Shown one piece after another: positions 44,323 through 55,361 of a stretch of DNA of 64,000 nucleotides. The notes below the pieces were generated by a model. That model saw only the letters and a list, made by a program, of their open reading frames with translations, did no database searches and had not been told where the DNA came from. The first letter of the stretch is position 1. The number at the start of each line of letters is the position of its first letter. The stretch is from the NCBI GenBank assembly GCA_030052745.1, contig JANBVO010000008.1:744001-808000 (forward strand), read 5' to 3'. Both the position numbers and the translations under genes were made by a program. The stretch comes from Pleurostoma richardsiae (taxonomy: Eukaryota > Ascomycota > Sordariomycetes > Calosphaeriales > Pleurostomataceae).

Positions 44323-45129
44323 ATGACCGACATCACCCCTTATAAGCCTCTTACAGGCTTCAAAGCTCTTTCCTTCGACTGCTACGGGACCCTGGTCAAC
44401 TGGGAGTCCGGCATCCTTGAGACACTCCAGCCCATCATCTCCCGGCTGGGCGCAGATCACCCCTATGCCAAGGACCCGGTCGCCGCCATCCAGCGGTTCG
44501 ACAAGCTGTCGGACGAACTTGAGGTCGCACAGCCCACCCTCCGTTACGACGTCAACCTTGTGTCCTCCTTCAAGAACCTAGCTGCTGAGCTAGGTGTGTC
44601 CGTCTCCGACGAAGAGGCAGCTGCCATGGGCTCCGGGCCGGGGCGCTGGCCTGCATTCCCGGACACGGTGCCGGGGTTGCAGGAGCTGAAGAAGCACTTC
44701 AAGCTCATCATCCTCAGCAATATCAACGACGCCAACGCAGAGTCCGCGGTGGCGGGAGCGCTTGGCCCCGTCGAGTTCGACGCCGTCTACACGGCAGAGC
44801 AGATCGGCTCGTACAAGCCCAGCCACTCCAACTTCCGGTACCTGTTCCGGCGGGCGCGCGATGATCTAGACGTCGACTTTGACAAGGGGGAGCTGCTGCA
44901 TGTGGCGCGCAGCTTGACGGCTGACCACGTCCCGGCGAAGGAGCTCGGTCTCCGGAGCGTCTGGATCTCCAGAGGCGGCGACAGCGAGGAGGGCTACGGC
45001 GTGGGTGGGGACCTGGAGAAGCTGAGAGCGCAGGGAAAGCTCGGCTATGAGTGGCGGTTCGACACGATCGAGGACTTCTCGAAGGAGGTTGAAAGACAGT
45101 TTGCGGAGGCAGGGAGCGCTGCGCAGTAG
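44323..45129 (+). CDS. HAD-superfamily hydrolase, 2-haloacid dehalogenase type II-like
   Basis: Intronless, 268 residues, start ATG preceded by CACC. The nucleophile Asp19 lies in SFDCYGTLVNWE; motif II is LIILSNIND; the Lys motif is in IGSYKPSHSNF; and the C-terminal LLHVARSLTADHVPAKELGLRSVWI is the typical (S)-2-haloacid dehalogenase type II string with its acidic residue. Fungal members are cytosolic and usually annotated as haloacid dehalogenases although many probably dephosphorylate small metabolites. The stop codon lies 40 bases from that of the convergent Rrn9-like gene. Confidence 0.93.
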   Translation: MTDITPYKPLTGFKALSFDCYGTLVNWESGILETLQPIISRLGADHPYAKDPVAAIQRFDKLSDELEVAQPTLRYDVNLVSSFKNLAAELGVSVSDEEAAAMGSGPGRWPAFPDTVPGLQELKKHFKLIILSNINDANAESAVAGALGPVEFDAVYTAEQIGSYKPSHSNFRYLFRRARDDLDVDFDKGELLHVARSLTADHVPAKELGLRSVWISRGGDSEEGYGVGGDLEKLRAQGKLGYEWRFDTIEDFSKEVERQFAEAGSAAQ

Positions 45130-45169
45130 GCGTAGATTTTGGGGACAGAGATGCCGAAACACTATTGTG

Positions 45170-47283
45170 CTAAGAACCCGTAGGAGCAGCCAACTCTTCT
45201 TCGTCGTCTGTCTCGATATCCGGCTTGATGTGCGCTAGAGGAATACTGCCAGCCTCTTCGTCTGCCTCCGGGGGTGAACCGGGGTCTGATTGCCGCTTCA
45301 CTGAGCGGGCTTTCCTCCTAGAAGGCTCGCCGTGCCAGCCCTTTCGCGGCTTGATAGGTTTGAGAAACCCATCCACGTGGACCGCTCCGTACATCTCGTC
45401 TTCGCTGTCTTCCTCCTCTGGTGCCCCTCGGGTCTCCTGACTAGGATGCACTGTGTTTATATGCCTCGTGAGGTCTCTTCGCCTTGTAAAACCCTGTGCC
45501 GCCCGCGGACACTTGACGTATGGACAACGATATCCCGCACCAAGAATTTCTCTCGAGACACTTCGGCTCCCCTGTTTCGCATCTGACACGCCTTCGTCGC
45601 TCTCGCTGTCGAGCTCAGGTGAGGACCGTGGATGTGAAGGTGCTAGGTTGGGCTGGCGACTGACTGTGCGCGCTTGCCATATTCTGATGCAGCGGTCTTC
45701 TTCGTCGTCTGCTTGAGGACTTGTCGCCTCCCTCGTCTGGATGTCCTGGGCCGCCTTGGCGTTTCTGTAGCCAGGGGTCCGGGCGATCTCATCAAGTGCG
45801 AGGACGTGCATGTCCTCGCCGAACAGATCGGAGCATCTCTGCCTTGTCCGGGTGATCACATCCGGAGAGAATCCCGCGAGAGCTGCGGCACCGAGGACAT
45901 CGCTCCAGTCTCGCAGGCCCCAGCGCGCCAGGTGCTCCTGCTTGTAGGCGTCTACGTCCTGTCGGCTTGCTTTAGTGTTCCGTTTACGAGACGAGGTATG
46001 AGAAGGGCGCCTCTTCTGTCCGTCGCCTTCAGCGGCCGTGTCCGGCTCAGCGCTGGTATCACCATCATCGAAGAACCGTGGCAATCGTCTATGCTGCTCC
46101 CGGGCGACCCGTATGAGAAATTCGCGCTCGCTCTCCCCTTCCCTTGGTCGTCGAGAGCCCCGTGGCCTGCCCGAGCTCTTCTTCCCGCCGGGAGCAGCGG
46201 AATCGTCTGCCACCGAGGTGGCGCTCGCAGCCCCCGGACTCCTCGTTCTTGACCGAGCTTGGCGTCGTCGCCCTTTTTCACTCATATCGGCTTCATCGTC
46301 TCCCTCGTCATGCGCTTTGTCACCTTCCCAATCGGATGCAGTGTATGCTACGTAGTCCACGTAGTCCAATCCCGCCGTGCGAACATTGTGGAGAATCATG
46401 AGCGTCTTGTCTAGCTTCTCGAGGATGGCCCGGGTGGACGGCCGAACCAGGCGGCATGTCAAGTCATCGTCGGTGGATACGGCAGGCATGAATGTCTGCT
46501 CTGTACTTTGTTGTCGAGACGGCGGTACTGCTGCACCAGGCGCCGCATCAACATCCATCTTCAGGCCGGAAGAGGAATCAGCAGAGGAGTTGGTGTCATC
46601 CTCGCTCCGCCAAGCCTCGTCCGCCGACGAGATCACCTCTTGCTTCATCTCCCTCGGTGCCATGAGGTGAACATCATGCGAACCAGATTGAGATGCCTGG
46701 CTCCTCCCCGACAGATCTCTCTGTCGAAACTTATCCTTTGCATGCCTTAGAATGGTGGCAGACACAATCTCCTCCAGAGCGGTGCTGGGCAGCTGCGCCT
46801 CGGCACGCCGAAACGTGAAGGCGTCGTCCTCGCCTTCTGTAGTCTTCATGAAGTCGTCTCCAGGAACTAGATTGGCCCTCATCGGCCACGCTGTCCACGA
46901 TGGAGGAGGGACCCAGTCGTGCCCTCTCACAGGCTGGCCTGTCTCTGCGTCGATGTCCTTGAATGGTCTCAGTCAGTTGGGACATGCTGGATAGAAAATT
47001 TCGCACTGACATGATCTATTGCTGGCCCGACCTTATCTGGCGCGGCGGAGTGTGTGTGTTTGAGCGCAAAGGCATTATAGAGGTGGAGGGACAGATCCTG
47101 GTTCCTGAGACCCTCAAGGGCCGACCAGGTGAGCCGGTCTTCGTTGGTGAGTGTTCTCCAGCTGGACGCCGGACCTCTCCACCGATTCGGGCGCGTCTCG
47201 TAAAGCTCTTCGGAATCGATATCGTTGATCTCATCTGTGTCCTTGTCCCATCCATCATCATCATCGTCTTGTATCGCAGCCAT
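45170..47283 (-). CDS. Rrn9-like RNA polymerase I initiation factor with a C2H2 zinc finger
   Basis: Exons 47283-47011 and 46957-45170 give 686 residues; the donor (GTCAGT) at 47010 is chosen by consensus, though one 15 bases nearer the start is conceivable. The N-terminus (YETRPNRWRGPASSWRTLT, then LRNQDLSLHLYNAFALK) resembles the Rrn9 domain of the yeast Pol I upstream activating factor, and VPPPSWTAWPM follows as in fungal Rrn9-like proteins. The middle is charged and Ser-rich, with RLVRPSTRAILEKLDKTLMIL and a DWSDVLGAAALAGFSPDVI helical block. A C2H2 finger lies near the C-terminus (CPYVKCPRAAQGF, then TRRRDLTRHINTVH). Predicted nuclear or nucleolar, acting in rRNA gene transcription. The Rrn9 call is moderate; the zinc finger is clear. 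Confidence 0.75.
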
Positions 47284-47770
47284 TGCTGTCTGCAGATGGG
47301 ATTCGGTGTGCGGGTTCCGTTTGGCGGGATAAGAGCCGCCCTAGTCAGAAGTTTACTTGGGTGTGGTGATTGAATCCATTCTTCCTTCTCTTTGTACCCC
47401 AAAAGTCTCCTCAACTCTTCGGCAAGCATTCCCCTGCTGTTGTGTTGTCCACCTATTTTCTCATCTCGCTTATCTTTTCCGTCGTTCTTGTCTATTGATT
47501 TCCTGGTCTTCAGGTCAAACAGCGACCTGCATTTAGACCTTCTTGTTCCACACTCATTTATATCTAAAGAACAATAGCCCATGACCTAATAATGCAGGTT
47601 GATGATTCTGGGATGTACGCGTACATTCACAGTTGGAAAAGCTCAACATGCCCTTGGATTCACAACATGCCACAAGATATAGAATAAAACCATGGAGGAA
47701 GTAGCAAAGAGAGTCACGGTATATATGATCAATAGGTAGCCCCTAAACGCCGTGATCACCAACTTGCTAT
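47284..47770. other. Intergenic region upstream of the Rrn9-like gene
   Basis: The 487 bases separate the Rrn9-like start from the NOP7 stop, both minus strand. It contains the former's promoter and the latter's 3' UTR and is locally AT-rich. No other feature is seen. Confidence 0.5.
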
Positions 47771-49789
47771 CTAAGCCTTCTTCGACTTCGCCATTTCCCG
47801 CTCTATCCTTCTCCTCTTGCCGCGCAGCTTCTCATCCTCGGCGCTCCTCTTGCTATTGCTGTAAACCATTTGCTCATACAGCTTCCGCTTCTTCTTGCTC
47901 AGCATGCCCTTGGCCCGCTCGAGCTCCTCCGCTTCTTCCTTCGCCTTTTTAGTCAAGGCCTTGCGAGCCTCTGCCTTCGCCTTGTCTTGAGCTTTCTGCT
48001 GCTGCGGCTTGACCGACTTTCCTGTCAGCTCGGCCTCCAACTCTCGCTGGCGCTGCGTGGCAGTTGAGACCTCCTCATCCTCCTCATCCTCGGCAACGTC
48101 CTCCTCACCGGAGAAGCCACCGAAGTCGACGTCTTCGTCTCCACTGACCTCTTCCTCCTCCTCGTCATCAACTTCCGAGGCGTCAACCTCCATGCCGTCC
48201 TCAGATTCATCTTCCGCCTTCTCATCCTCATCCTCGCTCTCCGCGAGAGCCTCGGCTTCGGTCTGCTGTTCTTCCAGGGGAATAGTTGGGTCATACTGGC
48301 CTTGCACGGGCTTGACGAAGGGGCTCAGGTGCGGGGGCAGCTGAGCACCAGGAGCGTATAGATTCACGTCCTTCAGCTCTCCATCATTGACCGAGTCCCA
48401 GACCCATTGGGGCTGGATATATATCCGCCCGGGTACCCTCTGATTGGGAGAGACCTTTTGAGAAGTCTGATTATCCTCCCCGTCACCATTGGCGTTCGTA
48501 GCTGCCTGAATGACGGGACGGTCGATGATCTGATGCGTTATCGTGGGGTCAAGCTCGTTCGTAGTGTATGCACCCTCACCCAATACTGCATCCCATCCTA
48601 TTCTCTTGCAGCCAAAAGCGCGCAGAATGAACTCTAATGGTTGCCGAGGAGTCTCACGCCCAAGGAAGAAAGTGAACTTGGAGAAGAGAGCAGCGGGATC
48701 GTTGCTGCTGTATGATGGCTGTGGCAGGATATCACCTCCGGGAGCGGCCGGCTCGAACTTGTCGATAGCATCGGTTGGCACAGCATCCTCATCCGCATTC
48801 TCTACTTCGTCACCTTCCTCAAGCTTGCTGTCACCATTCGTGGCGCCCCCCTTCATTTCTTTCACGAGCTTATCAACTTCCGCCTGAACCTTGGGATCTG
48901 GACCATGTTCCGTAGTGCCGTTCGTCAGAAGCTTGGTTTGGTCCTTTTCAGCCGTCAGATTAACTCCCTCGAGTGTAAAGGCCCCGAGCTCGCCCGCCTG
49001 ATCATCCTTGCTCTGATCGAATTTGGGAGGGTACTTTAGGCCCATCGAGGTGTACAGGCGGAAGTTGACAAATCCAAGAAGCGTCATATAGAACTCGACG
49101 AAAGTACCCATGATCCGGAAATCGACATCCCCGACAACCCTCTGATTGAACTTGTAGGGGACTAGCCAAAGCACATCCTCGCCCTGAATGGTCGCCTGGT
49201 AGTATATTCCCTTTATCGACAAGAATGACTTCTTCAAGCTGTGCGAGACGATCAAGTAATGTTCGAACTCGAGGCAGAGGCGCTCGCAGCGGGCGATCAT
49301 CTTGGCAGGTACCGAAGAAGTCGAGGGGAGGTTGGCGAAGAGGAAAAGCATTGACAAGCAATCGTCCAGATCTCTTAACGCATCGGCAAAAGTCGGGTAC
49401 CGTTCTCTGATGACATGATCGAGGGTGTACCGCGGCTTTCCTGTCTTCTCAGGTCGTGCAGCATTGCGCTCGAGCTTCGCTGCGTCAGAGACATTGCCTC
49501 TGCCCAGCGCCCTCGAGATCTTCTTCTCGAGAATCTTCTGCTCGCGAAACTTCCTCAGAAGCGGCTCATGAAGCAGATACTGGATATCCTTGGTGTAGTA
49601 GAACGTAGTCGAGGCGGTGGACGACTTGGAGACCTTCTTCTTGTTGCGAGGTTCTCGGGGGTAGATACCCTTCCAGATGCACAGCTTCCGGAAATCGGGG
49701 AGGCTGATCTGCAGTTTCTTGACGGCCTTTGTCCGGGTTATGTAATTCTTCGCCTGGCCGGCCTCACCCTTCTTCTTAATGCGCGGCAT
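47771..49789 (-). CDS. nop7: Pescadillo homologue NOP7
   Basis: Intronless, 672 residues. The N-terminal Pescadillo domain begins [19 protein letters not shown] and contains [20 protein letters not shown] and [20 protein letters not shown], near-invariant in the family. A BRCT domain spans about 360-470 ([19 protein letters not shown] to [15 protein letters not shown]). A highly acidic stretch (about 520-585) and a Lys-rich coiled C-terminus ([29 protein letters not shown]) follow. NOP7, with Erb1 and Ytm1, forms the complex required for 27S pre-rRNA processing and 60S subunit assembly in the nucleolus. It is divergent from the PIG-U gene with 394 bases between starts. Confidence 0.97.
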   Translation of the reverse strand: MPRIKKKGEAGQAKNYITRTKAVKKLQISLPDFRKLCIWKGIYPREPRNKKKVSKSSTASTTFYYTKDIQYLLHEPLLRKFREQKILEKKISRALGRGNVSDAAKLERNAARPEKTGKPRYTLDHVIRERYPTFADALRDLDDCLSMLFLFANLPSTSSVPAKMIARCERLCLEFEHYLIVSHSLKKSFLSIKGIYYQATIQGEDVLWLVPYKFNQRVVGDVDFRIMGTFVEFYMTLLGFVNFRLYTSMGLKYPPKFDQSKDDQAGELGAFTLEGVNLTAEKDQTKLLTNGTTEHGPDPKVQAEVDKLVKEMKGGATNGDSKLEEGDEVENADEDAVPTDAIDKFEPAAPGGDILPQPSYSSNDPAALFSKFTFFLGRETPRQPLEFILRAFGCKRIGWDAVLGEGAYTTNELDPTITHQIIDRPVIQAATNANGDGEDNQTSQKVSPNQRVPGRIYIQPQWVWDSVNDGELKDVNLYAPGAQLPPHLSPFVKPVQGQYDPTIPLEEQQTEAEALAESEDEDEKAEDESEDGMEVDASEVDDEEEEEVSGDEDVDFGGFSGEEDVAEDEEDEEVSTATQRQRELEAELTGKSVKPQQQKAQDKAKAEARKALTKKAKEEAEELERAKGMLSKKKRKLYEQMVYSNSKRSAEDEKLRGKRRRIEREMAKSKKA

Positions 49790-50183
49790 TTTGTCAACAA
49801 TGGGCGTCCTGAGCGTCCTGTTGACTTCGAGAGATGGGTAATATTTCAGCGGGGTGGGCGCTCCTCAACCAGCCGAACTTTTTTTTCCTCTATCAGAGAG
49901 GACTGCACAAGAAATTTTATTGCAATCTTTGACCGCCTCGATAACGATCTTATCAGAGAGCGGCGCAAAGCAAAGGAAGCTCCCATTGGTTCAAATTCAA
50001 CGGTCAGCCACTTTTCCCCACATCTCCAGGGACGGCTGAGCCAGGCGACGGCAGCCCTGTCGCGCGCCAATGACAGCTGGCAGGGTGGCATTCGAGGAGG
50101 TGACACTTTGCGATCCCGCTCTCCATCTCCGTCTCCATCCTCCCAGCACCCCCTCGCTTTCCTTCCAGACGATGGCCTGAGCG
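49790..50183. promoter_or_regulatory. Bidirectional promoter region, NOP7 / PIG-U
   Basis: The 394-base gap between divergent starts must serve both genes. A two-codon upstream ORF (ATG GCC TGA) sits at 50172-50180, three bases before the PIG-U start codon. Confidence 0.55.
50172..50180 (+). promoter_or_regulatory. Minimal upstream ORF (Met-Ala-stop) before PIG-U
   Basis: ATGGCCTGA ends three bases before the PIG-U ATG at 50184. If included in the transcript, scanning ribosomes would meet it first. The context of the uORF ATG (GACGATGG, purine at -3 and G at +4) is at least as good as that of the main start, so initiation at PIG-U might depend on leaky scanning or very short-range reinitiation. 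Confidence 0.5.
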
Positions 50184-51580
50184 ATGAATGGTGGAAACAT
50201 AAAGCTGGGGAGGACTCACGGCCTCTACCTGGCCGCCGCATTCCTGCGCCTCGCCCTCTTCTACCTGTTCCCCTCCCTGCCGGAGCTGCTGACCGGGCGC
50301 GTCGAGATCTCAACGCCCGTGACCAGCTTCAAGAGACGTGAGTCCCATGAGAGTCTGCCGGCGTGCCCGCAACGACTCAATCGCTAACCCTGAGCCGCGG
50401 CAGTGCAAGAAGGCTTGTTTCTTTACAACCACAATGTCTCCCCGTACGATGGCGGCGTCTACCACCAAGCGCCCTTATTCCTGCCACTGTTCTCCCTCCT
50501 GCCGAGCTTCAAGAGCTTCCCTTTCTTCACCCACCTCCTCTACATCGCCGTCGACTTATTGAGCGCCAACGCCCTCATTTCCATTGCAGATTCTGGAGAA
50601 TCAGGCTCCTCTGCACTCGTCAGCTCACCACGAAGGAGTAAGAAATGGAGCGGCTTCGTGGTCGCAGCTGTGTAAGCTTCTGACGAGGTCCGGCTGGAGA
50701 AGAGGATTTTACTCATGCACAAGCTTGCAGATTCCTCTTCAACCCATTCACGATAGCAACATGCATTGGGCGTGCTACGAGCGTCTTCACGACTTGCGCT
50801 ATTCTTCATGCGGTCGCAAAAGCCATCTCCGGCGCACGGGTCAGCTCCATGATCGCGATTTCTTTCGCCGGCTACCTGTCCATGTACCCGCTTCTTCTAC
50901 TGCCTCCCCTTATCCTTCTCGCGTACGACCGTTCCGAAGCGAAGAAGACGTCGCTAGCCGGATTTTCAGCAGGTTGCGTGGGCATTGTCGCCGGCTCCCT
51001 CCTCGCCCTCTTCCAGATGTCCTTCCTCATCACCGGCTCTCTCGAGTTCCTTCCGTCCACTTATGGCGTCCAGCTCACTCTCTCCGATCTGACCCCCAAC
51101 GTTGGTCTCTGGTGGTATTTCTTCATCGAGATGTTCGACTCATTCCGGTCGTTCTTCCTCGCCGTATTCTGGCTCCATCTGTCAGCGTACGTTGGAGGCT
51201 TGACGATCCGCATCCGCCAGCAGCCCTTGGCTGTCATCACTCTTCTGCTGGGGATCTTCGCCATCTTCAAGCCGTACCCTAGCATCAGCGATACCTCTCT
51301 CTTCCTTGCGCTGGTCCCTCTGTTCCGGCACATCTTCCCGCTGATGAGATACACCTACCTGATTGCGGCGACAGTTATGTACTCTACGTTCCTCGGACCG
51401 GCGTTCTATCATCTGTGGATCTATGCGGGCAGCGGGAACGCGAACTTTTTCTACGCCATCACATTAGTGTGGAGTTTGGGCTTGAGCTTGCTCGTGTCGG
51501 ACCTGACGTTCGCCGTACTCAGGGATGAGTGGGAGCTGGAGCGGCCGGAAATGGTGGGCAAGGAGGCCAGACAGATGTAG
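50184..51580 (+). CDS. gab1: GPI transamidase subunit PIG-U (Gab1/Cdc91)
   Basis: Exons 50184-50337, 50404-50671 and 50731-51580 give 423 residues. Conserved PIG-U strings are LTGRVEISTPVTSFKR at the end of exon 1, LQEGLFLYNHNVSPYDGG then VYHQAPL (formed by the first splice), FLFNPFTIATCIGRAT (second splice), and PNVGLWWYFFIEMFDSFRSF. About nine hydrophobic helices are visible, with the first at residues 13-31. PIG-U is an ER multi-spanning subunit of the transamidase that attaches GPI anchors to proteins, and helps recognise the long-chain GPI lipid. Protein length matches the family. Confidence 0.96.
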
Positions 51581-51991
51581 GGCCTGGTAGGTAAGACCCG
51601 TGCTATACACAGCTTGGTCGAGAATCGCCTTCAAGGCAGAGATTCACCGTCACTCGTGTAGCTATAATGTAAGGTCCGGGGGGTTCTCGAGAGAAGTGTC
51701 CTGTCAAGGACCAAATAGGATTGCGGCACAACTGTGCAGCTCCAAAACAATACGATCAACATGAGTAATTCACGCGATTGGCCCAGTCCAGAAATAAAGA
51801 CAGGAGCTATTGCACCTTAGTGCGGGAATCCAAATAGGGGCATATTCTAGCCCAGGCAGACTGACAGATGCCAAGTTTTCTGTCTTGTATTCATGTCCGT
51901 TGGGTATCTCAAGGAGACTTGTTGTATTCTACATATTATTACAGAGAAAGCATGGTGGCTGTCTTGCAAGAGAGGTCCCCGGCTACCATCA
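51581..51991. other. Convergent intergenic region (PIG-U / SAM37)
   Basis: These 411 bases lie between facing stop codons and hold the two 3' UTRs. No repeat or other gene is seen. Confidence 0.5.
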
Positions 51992-53461
51992 TCAGTTGAC
52001 ATCGTTGCTGATGACCACATCCACCTCTGCAACAGGTGGCTTCCCTTGCACCCCCATGGACGCGTCACCGAACTCACTGTTGCCGAACTCGCCGACTGCA
52101 GCCGATGTTGATGCAGAGACACCGCCGCTGTAGGTCGCACTATATTGGGCGTCCAGCCATTCCGACGTGAAGCCAAGAAAGGACCCGGCGGCTCCAAAGC
52201 CCCCCAGCCCGCGCTTCGCCGCCTCCCACCGGAACATGGGCGCCCCAAACGGCTGCAGGTGTCGGTACAGGAAGAAGCTCCCCAGCAGGGCCAGCCCCGC
52301 GAACCCGCCGCATCCAGCAAGGAGCAGAGCGCTGCCATCGCGCCCTTCCTTGCGCGTATACGCCCAGCTCTCCTCGCCGATCACCGGCACGCCGCGCAGC
52401 AGGTCCACCGCAAACCGCCTCGCCACGCTCGTCGCCGAGCCCGCCGCCGGGTCCTCTACCCATAGCAGCCGCTTCCACTCGCCGAGGAAGCACTCCTTCC
52501 GCACGTCCTCGACGAACGCGCACAGGCCGGCGTGGCGGCGCTTCATCGCGTCGGCCAGCCACGGCCGGGGAACGTCCGGCACCAGCATGAGCGCGAGGTA
52601 GCCGAAGGCGAGGCAGTCGAGCGCGGAGGGGCGGCCCCCGAGCCCGTCGCCTTCACCGGCGGGGGAGAGGAAGAAGAAGAAGCGCCTGTCGCCCTTGAGC
52701 TCGTCGAGCACGGAGAGGCAGTCCTCCGCGGCGCCGTCGAGGCGGATGCGCGCGGCCTGCTCGGGCGACAGGGCGGCGGAGACGCCCTTCTTGGGAAGAC
52801 GGAGGGAGGCCGGGATGTGGAATACGTTGGCGCCGGCCTCGTTGGCGGAGGTGCCGGAGCCGGGCGTCTGGGCCGCTGATGGAGACAACTCAGAGTCCGT
52901 GTCGAGGCTTGAGAGGCCGAGATGCTCTGCTCGGCGGGACATGGTTGCGCGGATGGAAGGGGGTTCGGTCCAGGTCAGAGGGAAAGGAAGCAGTTTGCTA
53001 TACGCCGGTCTGGTGGCAGCAGCCCAGTTTGTAGAGGACACATAGAGGGAGAGCGCAATAAGGGGCGCGGCATGGGTGGAGAGGAAGGTAGAGTAGGCTA
53101 CTGTGTCAGCCTTCTGCATGGCCGTGAGGTCGGCATCCAGGTCGTAGGAGCGGTTTAGAGCGCTGACATAGGAGATGATGGGCCTGAAGCCGCAGGCCCA
53201 GGCCCCGGATTCCCGGTCGTGCAACGCCGGTAGGGTCCCTGTCCCACGGTCAATTTGCTACTTCCGGACCGTGGCGGGGCGCGATAGCAGACCCGGAGGC
53301 CGGCAGAACTTACTGGATGGCAGCGCCGACGGACTGCTGGCCACAAGCCGCCATTGGGACTTCGGTACTGCATAAGTGAAATATGTGATCATGCCGAGGC
53401 ACTCCGGGTCGATACTGGGCAGGTCAAGGGCAGGGCCCCACACATACAACTCCAGCACCAT
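51992..53461 (-). CDS. sam37: SAM37 (Tom37/metaxin-like) subunit of the mitochondrial sorting and assembly machinery
   Basis: Exons 53461-53314 and 53238-51992 give 464 residues. The N-terminus MVLELYVWGPALDLPSIDPE is the classical fungal Sam37 opening, and the splice produces the conserved TLPALHDRESGAWACGF-like continuation. The glutathione-transferase-like metaxin fold continues through TVAYSTFLSTHAAPLIALSL and LDCLAFGYLALMLVPDVPRPWL. A single membrane segment is visible at about 353-374 (ALLLAGCGGFAGLALLGSFF), followed by a Gly/Ser-rich tail. Sam37 works with Sam50 and Sam35 to insert beta-barrel proteins in the outer membrane and contacts TOM. Confidence 0.92.
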
Positions 53462-55057
53462 CTTGTGACTGAGAGCTCCCTCTCTCTGTGGCAGGCGGGG
53501 AGGAACTAAAGACGTCAGGTTGGCAAGAAGGATGCGCTACCCCTCTCGCCTCGCAGCATCAGAGGATACGGCGAGCGATCAAGCGATCGATGCTCTCCGG
53601 CAGGGGGGTACGGTCAGCTGCGTTCTTTTCGTGCTGATCCGTCTTCCTGGCAGGCTTTTGATGCGAAAATCACCGTGATCGCTGGGTTTGGCTGTTTCAG
53701 CCTCTGTCCGAAAACAGGTTGTTCACGTGCAGATAGCGATAAGCGGCGTCAGCCACTGACATAGTGCGTTCGTGCAGCACGGAAGCTACTGTCGGGAAGA
53801 GGCAGCAGGGTGGCAGGGGGGTTCCAGGTCGCAACCTCAACCCACTTTCACACGCCAGCACTTCCAGAGCGACGAGAAGGAGCCTCGATCCGAGCTCTCC
53901 TCGCTAGTGGGGTCTCAGCACGGAACACGATGGGAGCAACCGAGAGATGAGATGAAACCAACATTCCTCTGCGGAGGATCTTCCAGGCCGGCAACGTGGA
54001 GCCAGGCATTAGCGCAATTCGCCAAGGCACCCTCTCGTCTCATTCCATTATCGCGCCTTTCTCATCTGATGCGTCCGTCACGAAATGATCAGCATGTGGC
54101 AGTTATGCCTGGGGGGCCGGGTTCACATCCGGCACAGACGATCTTATCAGCTCATCAGGGGGATTCCGGATAAGGCACCCTAATGGCATGGCTCAAGCAT
54201 ACGCCGAGATAACCGTGAAGCATCCTGCCTCGGCTATCTGTCGGTCGGCGTTGCGCTGGCAGTTCAGAGGTTCAATTTGTCGCTTGTTAGCTCGGTGATG
54301 GTCCGGCGCGTAGCCGCATGCCATGATGTAATCGGCCGTCTTGGGATGGTGCGAGAAGTATGAATGAGACACGCAGCCCGGCGGTCAAGGGCCGATCTCC
54401 ACCGACGGGCGGCTCCCTCCCTGGCTTTGGAGATCAATCTAAGACACCAGAGCAAGGAGGCCGGCCAACGCGAGACGTGCAAGCCCCACGCGTATGCAAG
54501 ATATGGCAGTGATGCGCTGTACGGAGGGGTCATGTATCATGCCACAAACGGAAGCGTCAACTTGGGACAGGATGTGATTGTTGGCTGCTAAAGCAGTCGC
54601 ATTATGATTGACCGATATATCAGTTTTTGCTATGTTGCCGTGTTGCAGGCTAATGATGGTATCATGCCTAATCCCACTCGTGCCTAGCAGAGACGCCTGC
54701 CGACCAGTCCGAGGAAGTATGATTCCCGTGAGGCCTATTCGCAACCAATTCCATTCCATTCCCAAAATGACAACCATAACTCTGCTCTTCCCGTGGGGGT
54801 ATCGGCGACGAGACTCTTCTATCGACGCCATGACAATGCTCTATGCGTACAGTGAAGCCCTTCTAAGCCAGTGTGTTGAAACCTCAAATGGATGATCGTA
54901 ACTCGAATGCGCGCCGTCATTCCCGAAAAGCACCGCAAAGTATTGATTAAAAGAATGATGTTCCAGGTATAGTAGTACAGTGAGTAAGGGTGCCAGCGTG
55001 TCGAGGAGGCGCAGAAGTGAAGGTGAAGAGTGAACGGTGTGTCCTCTGAGCCAGCTC

Positions 55058-55361
55058 CTAGGCGTTGATGGCAGGCGCGATTTCGTTGCCAAGGGTTGCT
55101 GATATGGGTGTTGTGAAGACGGTTTCAAAGTCTGCTTGGACTGTGCAGTAGAATCTCGTCGTTATCTGCAAGACAGCTGCCGCGGGAACATCAAGGACCC
55201 TGTCTAGTTGATGTCGTCGCAAAATCTCAACCCCGTCTTCTTCCACCTCCAGCTTCTTTTGAAGGTTGCGCAGAATGCCGCCATGTCCCATCGCAAGAAG
55301 CGCGGGATAGTGTTGTGAGAGCCGCCCAATGCGGCGTAAAGGTTTGAGACCATAATAGTGC
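55058..55361 (-). other. Possible 3' exon of an unrecognised gene
   Basis: After a plausible acceptor (AATCAG, ending at 55362) the minus strand stays open for 100 codons to a stop at 55058. The translation has ordinary globular composition (HYYGLKPLRRIGRLSQHYPA, later LQKKLEVEEDGVEILRRHQ), unlike the biased shadow frames around it. Upstream pieces such as YSFSYMLHLLGITSAE (about 55400-55445) might be part of an earlier exon, but I could not build a convincing gene with an ATG. No family is recognised. Confidence 0.25.

Noticed and set aside
49415-50341. 308-codon plus-strand frame across the NOP7 5' end
   Set aside because: It lies antisense to highly conserved NOP7 coding sequence and runs into the PIG-U first exon in the wrong frame.
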